40,062 nt of DNA from the NCBI RefSeq assembly GCF_000478175.1, contig NZ_KI515777.1, positions 239,375 to 279,436 of the forward strand, in the 5' to 3' direction. The translations under genes were made by a program, and so were the position numbers. The stretch is from Corynebacterium sp. KPL1814 (GTDB lineage: Bacteria; Actinomycetota; Actinomycetes; Mycobacteriales; Mycobacteriaceae). Below are positions 1 through 8,060 of this stretch, one piece after another (within the stretch, counting starts at the first letter, position 1; the number at the start of each line of letters is the position of its first letter). The notes below the pieces were generated by a model. The model had not been told where the DNA came from. It ran no database searches and saw only the letters and a list, made by a program, of their open reading frames with translations.

Positions 1-344
1 GTAGGAACAAACGTGCCGTTTCTGTCTCGTGGAACATCAATGTTTACTGGCCCGTAGTTAGAATCCACGGTTTTCGGGTAGGTGCCGTTGCGGTGATTGT
101 CTGTTTCAGCAGTAGCTTTAGCTGCTCTATCGCCGGGCTCATAGCCTAGGTGGGCATCCATTTCAGCATTCAAACCCCGGGTAATTGAGGCTTGCAACAT
201 GCCCCGAACTAGGTCGTTGGCATCCGTGGTGGACGTGCCTAGCTCATCAATCAGTTTCGCGATTTCTGGGTTAGCAAGCAGCTTCTTTTCAATCGCATCA
301 ATCTTGGCCTTATCAGCCGGATCTCGTCTCGCCATAGTAGTCAT
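1..344 (-). CDS. IS256-family (Mutator-like) transposase, N-terminal part, runs off the window
   Basis: The minus strand encodes 114 codons from an ATG at 344, with AAGGAG at 360-355 as ribosome binding site. The protein begins MTTMARRDPADKAK and continues with the typical N-terminal part of IS256-family DDE transposases, including the stretches MLQASITRGLNAEMDAHLGYEP and NHRNGTYPKTV. The family cuts and pastes its element with a DDE nuclease; the catalytic half lies outside the window. A second in-frame ATG at 335 is possible but has a poorer ribosome binding site. The element is inserted in an IS3-type transposase gene, whose 3' end resumes at 401. A matching C-terminal part lies at the other edge of the window (39885-40062) in the same orientation. 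Family assignment is by recognition of the protein; whether the copy is intact cannot be seen. Confidence 0.85.
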   Translation of the reverse strand, partial: MTTMARRDPADKAKIDAIEKKLLANPEIAKLIDELGTSTTDANDLVRGMLQASITRGLNAEMDAHLGYEPGDRAAKATAETDNHRNGTYPKTVDSNYGPVNIDVPRDRNGTFVP

Positions 345-374
345 TCTGGTTCATCTCCTTATGCGGGTTAGGTT

Positions 375-400
375 CCCACACACAAACCATTAGACACTCT
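375..400. repeat. Terminal inverted repeat of the IS256-family element
   Basis: The 26 bases before position 401 match, with a few differences, the bases just beyond the transposase stop at 39852-39878 when read outwards. Both contain CCCACACACAAAC followed by GACAC. This places the outer edge of the element at about 400, where the IS3 reading frame begins again. Confidence 0.65.
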
Positions 401-401
401 C

Positions 402-521
402 TGGTGGAACGAGACAAGGCTCCACCAAAGCTTGGGATACCGAACCCCGGTCGAGGTCGAAACCGAATTTTGGAAGCAGAACCCGCCACGGGCAATAATA
501 GAAATCAAGGCAAATGCCTAG
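402..521 (+). pseudogene. IS3-family OrfB transposase, C-terminal remnant
   Basis: Forty codons read WWNETRLHQSLGYRTPVEV and then EFWKQNP, ending IEIKANA and TAG at 519-521. This is the characteristic C-terminus of IS3-family integrase-type transposases of Corynebacterium. The rest of the gene is missing because the IS256-family element is inserted immediately upstream. The element's right end is probably at 543, where the sequence GGGCACTTCA closes a tip also seen at 30762. A diverged inverted copy of 402-543 lies at 30762-30903. The gene cannot be functional. Confidence 0.85.
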
Positions 522-543
522 GAACAAAACCCGGGGCACTTCA
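522..543 (+). mobile_element. Right tip of the IS3-family remnant
   Basis: The stretch after the transposase stop ends in GGGCACTTCA. Its reverse complement, TGAAGTGCCCC, also starts the homologous remnant at 30762. IS3 elements normally end TG...CA, which agrees with a boundary at 543. Sequence homology between the two remnants stops at this point. Confidence 0.6.
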
Positions 544-571
544 GGCCGCTCAGAACGACCACGGCACCTTA

Positions 572-1269
572 TGGGGAGAACACGACCTCACCTACAGCCT
601 CCATTAACTAGCGCAAGCCCTTGATAGCCTGGGAGCACTGCCCCCTCTAGAACGACCCTCGACCACGGGAAAGCTCCGGTTTTGGACGCAATGTGGATAT
701 CTTCGACCGTACTCGCCGCTGGGCCTTTAGGGCGAACAAACGCAATTGGACAGACGGCATCAACGTCTGGGTTGAAGTTGTCCACGCACACGCCATCGCC
801 GCCAACCTCAACCTAGAAAAAGAACACCGCGACCCCCTCCCCGAAAAAGAAATCCACCGCCTCGCCCCCAGCATCGCCCACTGGGTATGGACACGATTCA
901 ATCCCGAACAATTGTCCGCCATCCGAGCAGCACGCGGAAAATCAGGCGAAAAACGGTCCCAACAACGCAACGAAACAGCAAGTGAGGTACCGAATGGTCA
1001 AGCCAGATGCACCCCGAAGGCTAGGCGTACGATCTCCAAGGCTCACCGCACGTGAAGCTGCCCTAAAAATCGGTCGTCCTCCCCACACCATTCGCCGCTA
1101 GACATCGGAACTTCGTAAGGCGTTTATCGGACGTGCGCACGAAAAACGCGATAAAATCCGGGTGCTCCACAACCAAGGGCTATCTATGCGTGCGATCGCT
1201 AAAGGAGTCGGCTGCTCTGTCGGGACCGTGCATCGTTATGTGCACATGAAAGACCAGGCGCGTGCATGA
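572..1269 (+). pseudogene. Plasmid replication initiator (RepA-type) remnant
   Basis: Pieces of one protein can be read in several frames. First comes WGEHDLTYSLH followed by a stop. Then, from about 651, NDPRPRESSGFGRNVDIFDR leads into 693-993, which contains the PriCT-like stretch LPEKEIHRLAPSIAHWVWTRF. After a frame change at 994, a C-terminal helix-turn-helix region reads RLTAREAALKIGRPPHTIRR, then a TAG, then MRAIAKGVGCSVGTVHRYV and a TGA at 1267-1269. This is the layout of Rep proteins from corynebacterial rolling-circle plasmids of the pNG2/pGA1 type. The N-terminus is missing, and at least two stops and one frameshift are present, so it is a fossil of an integrated plasmid or plasmid-borne segment. 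The change of frame at 994 could also be a native overlapping small gene. The exact left limit is uncertain. Confidence 0.75.
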
Positions 1270-1440
1270 TCCACATCCTGGCCTCCGTCTATGCAATAGG
1301 CACGTGCAGCTCACCTTGCTAAGCAAGCATGACTCACTACCTAAGCACCTAGGTTTTCAGTAGAGACACCCTCCGCGCATGTCACGCCCGCAGAAATGTA
1401 ACAAATTAGAAACAATCCTATGAAAACTATTGAACTTAAT
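1270..1440. other. Intergenic stretch without a recognisable gene
   Basis: No credible reading frame is seen between the Rep remnant and the AT-rich island. Base composition shifts from GC-rich to AT-rich near 1390, which marks the junction between two acquired segments. Confidence 0.5.
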
Positions 1441-1462
1441 GTAAAATGTAAAGACATTTTAC
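1441..1462. promoter_or_regulatory. Perfect 9-bp inverted repeat upstream of a secreted-protein gene
   Basis: GTAAAATGT, a four-base loop AAAG, and ACATTTTAC form a perfect hairpin ending 25 bases before the ATG at 1488. It lies in the expected promoter region and could be an operator. A weak terminator is the alternative, as a T-rich run follows. Confidence 0.4.
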
Positions 1463-1487
1463 TTTCTAAATATACGAAGAAAATTTC

Positions 1488-2200
1488 ATGAAAAAAGTTG
1501 TTCATTAATTCTCTCTAGCATGCTTGCAATTTCCTCAATTATCTCTCCCCCTGCAATTACAGAAGAGCAAGAGGTGGAAAGCTTGGATAACCCTATCGAT
1601 GGGTCTATCGAGCGGGAGTATAGGAACGTGTTTCTTCAGAATGGAATCACCGACAAGTCAATTCAAGATCGCCTAATTGGGAAAATTGAGAATGGTGAAT
1701 TAATTGACGCAGATAATCCAGAATCGGAACCTATACGCAGTGAAGAAACTGAGGAGTACGGTCGAGTAACGAAGAAGAATATATACCAGGATGGTTCCGT
1801 TAGTACGGTAGAAATGGGACCTAGTAGGTACGCTACTAGAGGAACCGGGATTTCCAATTGCCGAAGCTACGATCATTTGAACTGGGTTCGACACGATAAC
1901 TGCCGAGTTGTGTACAACGGCATCGCTTTCTCGTACTCATTCTATGCAGATTATTCAACGGCAAAGAGTGGGAAAGTAAACGCTACGATTAGGAATATGC
2001 ATAGCCCGATAATTCATAGAGCCATTGGCCACACTACAAGTTCGCCCTCCCTTGAAATAACCCAACAATGGCAGAACCGAAATATATCTCCAGCCTCAGC
2101 TAGAATGTCTTTCCAGGCAACTGCAGTGAAGGTTTTATGGACAACGACGCTATCTCTAACCCTTGAGGTTTCCGGAGGCCGCGCTCAAGCGTTATCTTGA
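1488..2200 (+). pseudogene. Putative secreted protein, frameshifted in its signal peptide
   Basis: An open frame runs from 1520 to 2200, but its ATG lacks a ribosome binding site and would start in the middle of a signal peptide. Thirty-two bases upstream, ATG at 1488 is followed by a run of six A and a stop after six codons. One extra A would join the frames to give MKKSCSLILSSMLAISSIIS, a convincing signal peptide. The mature part is about 200 residues and polar, with two cysteines around SNCRSYDHLNWVRHDNC. I do not recognise a family. The following gene encodes a one-helix membrane protein, so the two may work as a pair. The frameshift may be a real mutation, a slippage switch or a sequencing error. 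AT-rich composition suggests transfer. Confidence 0.55.
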
Positions 2201-2207
2201 TGCAACT

Positions 2208-2390
2208 ATGATGGTATATGATATTATATTTTCTATATTTGCCGTAGCATTACTAGTGGCCTTGACACTATTCCTGATAAAAGCGGTGTCCTTTATAAAA
2301 GAGGTACGGCAAGACATAAAAGACATAAAAGGAGAAGTTACTGGCAAGGGGAATTCTTCCAATAAATTCCAGGATTTAGATATTGAGTGA
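2208..2390 (+). CDS. Small single-pass membrane protein, function unknown
   Basis: The ATG at 2208 (or 2211) starts a 60-residue protein with one strong membrane helix at about residues 4-25 (IIFSIFAVALLVALTLFLIK), then a charged region rich in K, D and E. The start lies 8 bases after the stop of the preceding secreted-protein gene, which suggests co-translation. A longer frame from a TTG at 2163 would overlap that gene and has no better ribosome binding site. An immunity or anchoring role next to a secreted protein is conceivable but is a guess. No family recognised. Confidence 0.5.
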   Translation: MMVYDIIFSIFAVALLVALTLFLIKAVSFIKEVRQDIKDIKGEVTGKGNSSNKFQDLDIE

Positions 2391-2790
2391 TAACTGTATT
2401 TCACAGGTAATATAGTTACCGCTCCTAGTGGTGAACGTTCAAGACCTGCACCACTGTTGAGTCGGAGTTTTAGGTGTTGAACTTTACTGTCTGCGTGCTA
2501 GTGCTCGCGTCACCTTTTCTCCTGCCCTCATGCATACCGGGAATCAGCCGACGATTAAAGGCAGGAGTCTCCGATGTGCTGACTCCAGACGGTGTGGCGC
2601 TTCACGCTTCGTTGTCTTTCGCCCAATTTACTAGCTCTCTGGTGCGATTTTAGCCCCCTCCGGCCACCAACCGCTGCCCACACAGTGTCGAGCAGTCCTT
2701 TAGCTTCGTAGATCGCATCCAAGTGCCCACCAAACAGGGGTCAAGCACGATAGAGAGTTATAATGATACTTCTCCACCCGGTGACAGGTT
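2391..2790. other. Intergenic stretch between convergent small genes
   Basis: No credible gene is visible. A few short minus-strand pieces look like broken coding sequence but match no family I recognise. The stretch separates plus-strand genes on the left from a minus-strand operon on the right. Confidence 0.4.
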
Positions 2791-3240
2791 CTATTGAATA
2801 ATGCAGTTTGACGATTCTTTTCCGCTTTCGCTCATCCAGATTAATCGAGTACGACTAGGAAAAGTTGAGGGAAAATCATCTTCGGCATCTAGCTCTAGCT
2901 TTGCAGCAATTTGCATTACTGGGTCTTTTTTATCATCTTCCTCTTTTTCTGGTACCTCAACGATGGTCGTGAAAATGAAAACGGAGTAATTTTCTTTCTC
3001 TGAGTCCGACAACTCTTCTCCAAATCCGACAATTTCATCAATAAGGAGACTAAATATCGGCTCGGTCTGGCCTAAGAGGTAAGCTTGTTCGGATGCTAAA
3101 AGAACCTTATGAGACTGTCTTACACGTTCTACTGCTTCCTGATATTTCTCTTTCGCTTTGGGCAGAGATTCGAATGGACAGACGAATTTCGTTATATAGC
3201 ACCAAATGTGGACGCTTGGATTTAAACTTTTATTTAGCAT
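2791..3240 (-). CDS. Hypothetical acidic cytoplasmic protein
   Basis: A 149-codon frame begins with ATG at 3240, 11 bases after the stop of the preceding minus-strand gene. The product has no signal peptide or membrane helix. It is acidic and helix-prone, with a stretch of E, D and K around residues 98-108 (PEKEEDDKKDP). I do not recognise the family. It is the last of three minus-strand genes in one AT-rich run (4047 to 2791) whose first two products are exported, so it may belong to the same operon. The ribosome binding site at 3240 is poor, so the true start could be internal. Confidence 0.5.
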   Translation of the reverse strand: MLNKSLNPSVHIWCYITKFVCPFESLPKAKEKYQEAVERVRQSHKVLLASEQAYLLGQTEPIFSLLIDEIVGFGEELSDSEKENYSVFIFTTIVEVPEKEEDDKKDPVMQIAAKLELDAEDDFPSTFPSRTRLIWMSESGKESSNCIIQ

Positions 3241-3251
3241 ATATTTCTATA

Positions 3252-3587
3252 TTATCTTGGAGTCCAGTTAGTGCTATAAGCACCGTTTTGCCTGTATTGG
3301 CCAATTGTCTTACAGTGTCTCTTAGCATGATTGTCACCGAATCTGGAAACGAAGTTATTTGCTTCTTTTTCAGCCTTTTCTGGATCATTTTTATGGTTTC
3401 CGATGACGAAACCAACAACTGGGTTACCTGTTGTATTCTGATGGACTTGGCACTTCACCGTATACATCCCTCTATTATTCTTAGTCCGTGGGTCGTCTGG
3501 ACCCAGCCCATATGCTAGGGGAGCTAAACAACTCAGTGCGACTAGAATGGATAAGATTCCAGCGTGATTTTTTACAACTCTTTTCAT
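3252..3587 (-). CDS. Putative small secreted protein
   Basis: ATG at 3587 is preceded by GAGGG about ten bases upstream, directly behind the stop of the previous gene at 3605, which points to coupled translation. The 111-residue product starts MKRVVKNHAGILSILVALSC and carries a clear signal peptide to about residue 27 (ending APLAYG). The mature protein is about 85 residues and basic at its end, with two cysteines (TVKCQVHQN and KRHCKTIG) that could form a disulfide. No family recognised. Its place between another exported protein and an acidic protein suggests a small exported-protein operon. Confidence 0.6.
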   Translation of the reverse strand: MKRVVKNHAGILSILVALSCLAPLAYGLGPDDPRTKNNRGMYTVKCQVHQNTTGNPVVGFVIGNHKNDPEKAEKEANNFVSRFGDNHAKRHCKTIGQYRQNGAYSTNWTPR

Positions 3588-3604
3588 AGTTCAGCAGCCC
3601 TCAG

Positions 3605-4047
3605 TTAGCAAAGGAAAACGCCATCGATTCGGCCTGTGGCAACGCCAATATTAGTACGTGTCCCTGGTTGAATTGATTTGCATTGAGTGTCGAGCCCGAA
3701 GGCTAGCACCACTTTTACTCGTTGTGGGTCGCTTCCTCCACAATTGTTATAAACTTGGACGAATCCCTTTTCTGCTCGCGCTACAATGCAATTTGGTGCT
3801 GGAACAGCAGCCATAGTTGTTAGGGTAGCTTCGGTACTGCGAACTTCGGACCCTGCGAAGAGAACTTCGGCAACTTCACCTTTGGCAAATCTTGCGCTTT
3901 GACCCGGTTCTAGTTCGGCAACTTTTAATTGGTTGGTTGATAGATTGAAAGTGGGCGTTTCGGTAGCAGTTGCAGTCGCAGTGGTAGCTGTAGAAGTAGC
4001 AATGAAGCCCCGGTGATTATCGCTACTTTCCTAAGAAATAAAGACAT
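3605..4047 (-). pseudogene. Putative secreted protein with a frameshift at the end of the signal peptide
   Basis: ATG at 4047 has GGAG five bases upstream and starts MSLFLRKVAIITG, a typical signal-peptide beginning. The frame then shifts near a CCCC run at 4008-4011. The continuing frame, open to the stop at 3605, reads FIATSTATTATATATETPTF and a mature domain with NCIVARAEKGFVQVYNNCGG and a final cysteine. Adding one base restores a single protein of about 147 residues. A shorter in-frame ATG at 3814 would lose the whole export signal. The gene heads a three-gene minus-strand group. The mature part, which contains LKVAELEPGQSARFAKGEV, looks like a small extracellular beta-rich domain, but I do not recognise the family. 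Confidence 0.55.
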
Positions 4048-4301
4048 TATTCTCCAACCCTGATAGCTTACTTTTCCAGAAACTTATCCGATCGCCTGAG
4101 AGCCGTCAAGAGGTTGTTCAGATTTAAATCTTAGCCAACCATTATTAGGGGCGTGCGCATTCCAAGAGTGCTGATGCATTACTGAGGTTGAGTCGTTGCT
4201 GCCATTCTGCATAAGACCAGGTTGCTGAAGCGTAAACGGACCGCCTCAGCGTAAAGTTTCTCAGGTATCGTTCCGTTTCAGTAGATGGGGAAATCTGGAA
4301 C
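4048..4301. other. Promoter region of the minus operon and left flank of an IS3 remnant
   Basis: The left part must hold the promoter of the minus-strand operon beginning at 4047. The right part, from about 4220, is probably the left end of the IS3-type element whose orfA starts at 4302. I see no reliable terminal repeat. Confidence 0.35.
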
Positions 4302-4685
4302 ATGCCAAGGAAATTTGATCAGGATGCCAAGGAACGTCCGGTCCGTCTCGTGGAAGATCGCATCTCGGCGGAAAATACGTCGATGCACCCCGCGTGCCAG
4401 GCAGCAGCCCCAAAGTTGGGGTTTCATGGCATACGGCCCGTCTTTGGACTTAACCCTGCCCGCAGTGCCGGGGGCATACCAGAGTCCAAACCTGAAGATT
4501 TGGCTGCCGAAAACGCAATGCTAGACCGTGTAAATCACCAGCTACACGAAACTAATGAACTTCTGAAGGCTGCCCGAGTTTTTCGCGTCATAACTCGACC
4601 CAAAATGTGGGAAATGATCCGATTCATCGATAACTATCGAGATCTTTTCCTAGTCGAATGCATGTGCACCGGCGTTATAAAATAA
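4302..4685 (+). pseudogene. IS3-family transposase, OrfA plus the start of OrfB, degenerate
   Basis: The frame starts MPRKFDQDAKERPVRLVEDR, the recognisable N-terminus of IS3-family OrfA with its helix-turn-helix. A short out-of-frame patch around KLGFHGIRPVFGL shows two compensating indels, where the family has a KLGV-SWHTARxWT-like sequence. It continues with the leucine-zipper-like AENAMLDRVNHQLHETNELL and passes into MWEMIRFIDNYRDLF, the start of OrfB. It ends at a stop soon after, so the catalytic part is lost. This left-hand fragment may come from the same element type whose right-hand fragments lie at 402-543 and 30762-31090. Confidence 0.8.
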
Positions 4686-4811
4686 CCGGGCTGGTCAATC
4701 GTTTTTATTGTCTCGCATGATTATCGCCAATCCACAGGCCACAACCCGAGGACTTTAGCGATCCTTACCGTCGCGACTGCGTGCTAGTTGAACACAGGAG
4801 TACTCTTCACC

Positions 4812-5024
4812 GTGATAACGACGGCCTCTTTGGCGCCGGCTAACATCCTAATCAAACCCCGAACTTCATACCGAGCCGGAGGCATAAACGTCTACACCAC
4901 TACACGGGACTTGACCGTCCATATTAACGCAGTGCCCACGGTGGCACCGGTGAAAGATGAGCATGATGTGGTTGTCCCCCACGAAAAACATGACCTTCAA
5001 CCCCCTGCGAGGCAAGACGGATGA
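4812..5024 (+). CDS. Small ORF of doubtful reality upstream of a terminator
   Basis: A frame of about 70 codons can be read from GTG at 4812, with AGGAG 12 bases upstream, to TGA at 5022-5024. A strong hairpin begins 12 bases after the stop, which supports transcription through here on the plus strand. The product, beginning ITTASLAPANILIKP in mature form, has no recognisable domain, signal peptide or homologue I can name. It may be debris of a larger gene. Confidence 0.25.
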   Translation: MITTASLAPANILIKPRTSYRAGGINVYTTTRDLTVHINAVPTVAPVKDEHDVVVPHEKHDLQPPARQDG

Positions 5025-5035
5025 CTAACGAGTCT

Positions 5036-5078
5036 GGCTCCCGCAGCATGGCACTACACCCGCTGCGGGAGCCTTTGT
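5036..5078 (+). terminator. Rho-independent terminator candidate
   Basis: A perfect 12-bp stem (GGCTCCCGCAGC at 5036-5047 with its complement at 5062-5073) encloses a 14-base loop and is followed by TTTGT. It would end plus-strand transcription coming from the IS3/small-ORF region. It lies just past the stop of the minus-strand VanW gene at 5152, so it could serve both directions. Confidence 0.65.
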
Positions 5079-5151
5079 CGTACTCACGCTGGGTTGTGCG
5101 CGCTGCATGGCCGCCGAGATTGGGCCAGCGGCAACGCACTTTGCTTACTGG

Positions 5152-6840
5152 CTAACCACACCGCACGATGGGTTGTGGATCGTAGACCGTGGTTTTAGTC
5201 TCGCGGGAAAGCTCCTTGCCGCTGAGATCCTTGATGATACGGGTATCGGACGTCGTAAAGCCCGGTGCACCGGATGATGGCGAACAGTCGCTGCCCGGCA
5301 CGGACCTCGGTTGTGGCTCGGTCTTGGCCCAACGGCCGTTATTAATGGATTCCACCTCTACCGTCTTGGTGCCTTTCAAGCGGACGGTGATCTCACCGCC
5401 GCCAAAATTAGTCTCGATCTGCACTGGGGTATTGAAAGTATTGGTAAATTGCAGGTCAATGGCGCCCTCATACACGGTAGCCTCGCGGCCGGCCGGGTAA
5501 CGGGAAATGTAGTACGAGTGCGGGGTGTGCGCGGTATCCTGCATGCCCGCGAAGTACGCGGCGTTATATAGCGTAGTGGCGAACTGGGAGATGCCACCGC
5601 CCACGGCGGTACCGGAATGGCCGTCGATGATGATGCCGGATTCCACATAGCCCTGCGCGGTGCCGCGGGGGCCGGTATAGCCATTGAGGGAGAAGGTCTC
5701 ACCTGGGTTCACCACGGCACCGTTGACCTCTTGGGCCACCAGCTGAATATTGCGGCCGGAGGCAGAAGAGAAGCCACCGGTGGAGAACTCGCCCACGGTA
5801 TCGTTAAACGTCGCGTTTTCGGCGTCCTCGGTGGTGAAATCGGCCGGGTCAGGCTTGTAGGTTGCGTCCCACTCGCGGTCATCGCCAGTCACGCGCTTAT
5901 CAAAGCCTTCCATGGTTGGCTTCCAGTCAATAATCTCGCCGTCCTGGGAGGGCGTGACCTGCTTGGAACCACCAGCGAATTTCACTTTGGCGTTCACGCC
6001 AGGCACATCGGCGCCATCGGTGCGCTCTTGCAGCAATTGCTGCGCGCGGTTGCTATCAACCACTAGGTGCAGCCGACCATCCTTTTTCTCAATGCTGGTG
6101 AACTGGGAAATCTCCGGCTTATTTAGCGTGGCGGTTACGTTATTTTGGGCCTTCAAGGTCAACGGATTATCCAGGGCCTTGGCGGCGTCACCGGTACGCA
6201 TCTTTTCAATGGCTGCGTCATTAATGGCCGGCTCAATTTCTTCCGGCTCCACCTGCACGCCAGCCTTATCGAGCCAATTCGCTGCCACCGCATCGTGCAA
6301 TTCGGTGCCTTCTACGGTCTGCCCCAACGTGGGATCGGTGACCTTGAGCTGACCATCATTAAGCTCCAGCATGCCGTCGACCGGCTCTGTAGAAAGCTCG
6401 TCTTTTACGCGGTCAAGGGTGGGCTGCAGCTTATTATCGTCTACCTCGGTTTCTACCGGGATATCTTCGGTAGAGCGAAAGAAGCTGGCCAGGCGGGTAA
6501 TCGGGTTGAGCGAAGGCTCCTCAATGCCATCGACGGCGGCCTGGTTATCCAGGGCCAGGCCGGATTCGGCAGGGATAAAATCAGACTGCAGTTCGCCGGC
6601 GGTCACGGTCACGGGCTGGGTTTCGACACCAGTGAGCTCGTCCTCAAGCTTGGCCACGGCGGCGGTGCGCTCCATGGCGGAGATATCCACGCCGCCCACG
6701 GAGACGCTGCGCGGGATCTTGTCCTGGTTTGCTATGACATCCCAGGCATAAGCGATGCCCGCAATGAGGACAAAGCCAACGATCACGCCAAGCGTGATGA
6801 GCCAGCCCTTTGCACCGTTTTTTCCTTCTGCCTTCTTCAC
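5152..6840 (-). CDS. VanW-family cell-wall protein with peptidoglycan-binding-like domains
   Basis: The 562-residue protein has a short basic N-terminus and one membrane helix at about residues 13-33 (GWLITLGVIVGFVLIAGIAYA), with the rest outside. Residues of roughly 40-330 form repeated alpha/beta domains like the PG_binding_4 modules that precede VanW domains. The VanW domain follows at about 350-500, with FSTGGFSSASGRN, NPGETFSLN and GGGISQFATTLYNAAYFAG. The tail contains G5-like features. VanW proteins occur in vancomycin-resistance clusters and widely in actinobacteria; their biochemical role is not settled. The start is GTG at 6840. The hexamer TAACCT lies seven bases upstream with no good ribosome binding site, so the mRNA is probably leaderless. 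The gene reads in the same direction as the glycosidase upstream. Confidence 0.85.
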   Translation of the reverse strand: MKKAEGKNGAKGWLITLGVIVGFVLIAGIAYAWDVIANQDKIPRSVSVGGVDISAMERTAAVAKLEDELTGVETQPVTVTAGELQSDFIPAESGLALDNQAAVDGIEEPSLNPITRLASFFRSTEDIPVETEVDDNKLQPTLDRVKDELSTEPVDGMLELNDGQLKVTDPTLGQTVEGTELHDAVAANWLDKAGVQVEPEEIEPAINDAAIEKMRTGDAAKALDNPLTLKAQNNVTATLNKPEISQFTSIEKKDGRLHLVVDSNRAQQLLQERTDGADVPGVNAKVKFAGGSKQVTPSQDGEIIDWKPTMEGFDKRVTGDDREWDATYKPDPADFTTEDAENATFNDTVGEFSTGGFSSASGRNIQLVAQEVNGAVVNPGETFSLNGYTGPRGTAQGYVESGIIIDGHSGTAVGGGISQFATTLYNAAYFAGMQDTAHTPHSYYISRYPAGREATVYEGAIDLQFTNTFNTPVQIETNFGGGEITVRLKGTKTVEVESINNGRWAKTEPQPRSVPGSDCSPSSGAPGFTTSDTRIIKDLSGKELSRETKTTVYDPQPIVRCG

Positions 6841-6853
6841 GCCTTAAAGGTTA
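6841..6853 (-). promoter_or_regulatory. -10 hexamer for a leaderless VanW transcript
   Basis: On the minus strand TAACCT (6853-6848) is followed by seven bases and the GTG at 6840. There is no Shine-Dalgarno sequence in the gap. This fits the TAnnnT rule seen at several other starts in the window. Confidence 0.45.
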
Positions 6854-6874
6854 ACGGGTAAAGGGGCGTTTTTC

Positions 6875-8002
6875 CTAGTCGCTGTCCCCATCGCGTACAT
6901 GGCGGGCGGCATCGCCGAGGCGCTCCGGGGCCAACCTGCCCTCATCCACGGCGCCCACGACGGCATCGATCACCGCATTGATATCGGCCTCGGTGGACCA
7001 CAGGGGCATGTCGGCACCGGCGGCGAGGGAGGTAATGACGGCATCGGCAAGCGGCAGCGAATCCGAAATGGCCGCCATGCCGCCAATGTCATCGGTATAG
7101 ATGGTGCCGTCATACTGTAAGGCCTCGCGGGCAAGGCCGTAGGCCTCCGGCAGGATGGAGGCAGGGGTCTGGCCATCGCCTAGGCCCGGCACCGCGAGGT
7201 GGCCCATCATCAGCGCCGCATTCGGTGCTGCGGGAATGGCATTCCGGAAGGGAATAAACTCGTGGTTCTCAAGCTCTTCTAGCGGCGGGGTAATGGCCTC
7301 CGCCAGGTGGGTATCGCCCGAGGCGCGGCCGTGGCCCGGGAAGTGCTTGAATACGGCCTTAACCCCGGCGGCATCCAGCCCGCGGGCGAAGGCGGCGCCG
7401 TAGTCGCCGGCCTGGGCGGGGTCGGTGGAAAAGGCGCGGTCACCCACGACCTCGAGGCCATCGCCATCAACATCGAGCACCGGCGCGAAGTCCACGTTGA
7501 TGCCGTAGTCCATGAGCCGCTTGCCGATGTCCCCCGCCAGCTGTTCCACCTGCTCCGGGGAGTTTTCCGCCGCCATCTGCTGCGCGGAGGGATATTCACC
7601 CAAAATTTCAGAAAAGCGCTGCACACGCCCGCCCTCAAAGTCAATGGCGACCTCAAAATCGCGGCCTAGCTCCGCGCGCAGGGCGTTAATATTGCGGCCC
7701 TCTTCTTCTAGCAACCCAGGATCCGCCCAGCTGGGGATGAAGATGCCTCCCACGTCGGCCTCCAGCTTGGCCTTGGCGTCCTCATAGCTGGTTGCCGGTG
7801 GCATGAGCACCGAGGCGGCGGTGGCGCGAATATCCTCGGGCGCCGGTGCTGGTGCCGCCTCGGTGGCGGGCGCGGAGGTATCGGGTGACGAGGACGCAGG
7901 AGCCGCAGATTCGCGCGCCTTGTCCTCCTCCGTGGCGGAATTAGAGCAGGCGCTCAGCACCGCCACGAGGCCCAAACTGGCAATGATGCGGGAATATGTC
8001 AT
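6875..8002 (-). CDS. lpqI: Lipoprotein glycoside hydrolase family 3, beta-N-acetylhexosaminidase type (LpqI-like)
   Basis: The protein is a predicted lipoprotein of 375 residues. The signal MTYSRIIASLGLVAVLSAC carries a lipobox at Cys19, followed by a Ser/Ala/Pro-rich linker to about residue 57. The GH3 barrel shows DFEGGRVQRF (121-130), the motif KHFPGHGRASGDTH (219-232) and the presumed nucleophile region YTDDIGGMAAI (302-312). NagZ/LpqI enzymes remove N-acetylglucosamine from muropeptide fragments outside the membrane and take part in peptidoglycan recycling. A longer frame extends upstream to 8074, but the ATG at 8002 has GGAAG nearby and gives a proper lipoprotein signal. In M. tuberculosis the orthologue Rv0237 lies next to Rv0236A and aftD, exactly as here. 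A universal stress protein is transcribed divergently. Confidence 0.87.
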   Translation of the reverse strand: MTYSRIIASLGLVAVLSACSNSATEEDKARESAAPASSSPDTSAPATEAAPAPAPEDIRATAASVLMPPATSYEDAKAKLEADVGGIFIPSWADPGLLEEEGRNINALRAELGRDFEVAIDFEGGRVQRFSEILGEYPSAQQMAAENSPEQVEQLAGDIGKRLMDYGINVDFAPVLDVDGDGLEVVGDRAFSTDPAQAGDYGAAFARGLDAAGVKAVFKHFPGHGRASGDTHLAEAITPPLEELENHEFIPFRNAIPAAPNAALMMGHLAVPGLGDGQTPASILPEAYGLAREALQYDGTIYTDDIGGMAAISDSLPLADAVITSLAAGADMPLWSTEADINAVIDAVVGAVDEGRLAPERLGDAARHVRDGDSD

Positions 8003-8048
8003 GTCTTCCAGTGTGCAGCATTCCTCGCGAACTATCCCAAGCGGTGGG

Positions 8049-8060
8049 TAGACTAGTGAC
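8049..8060 (+). promoter_or_regulatory. -10 element for leaderless usp transcript, symmetrical
   Basis: TAGACT at 8049-8054 lies six bases before ATG 8061, with no ribosome binding site. Read on the other strand, the same bases give TAGTCT, correctly placed for a transcript toward the glycosidase with a 5' leader of about 40 bases. One symmetrical -10 could therefore serve both directions. Confidence 0.5.
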
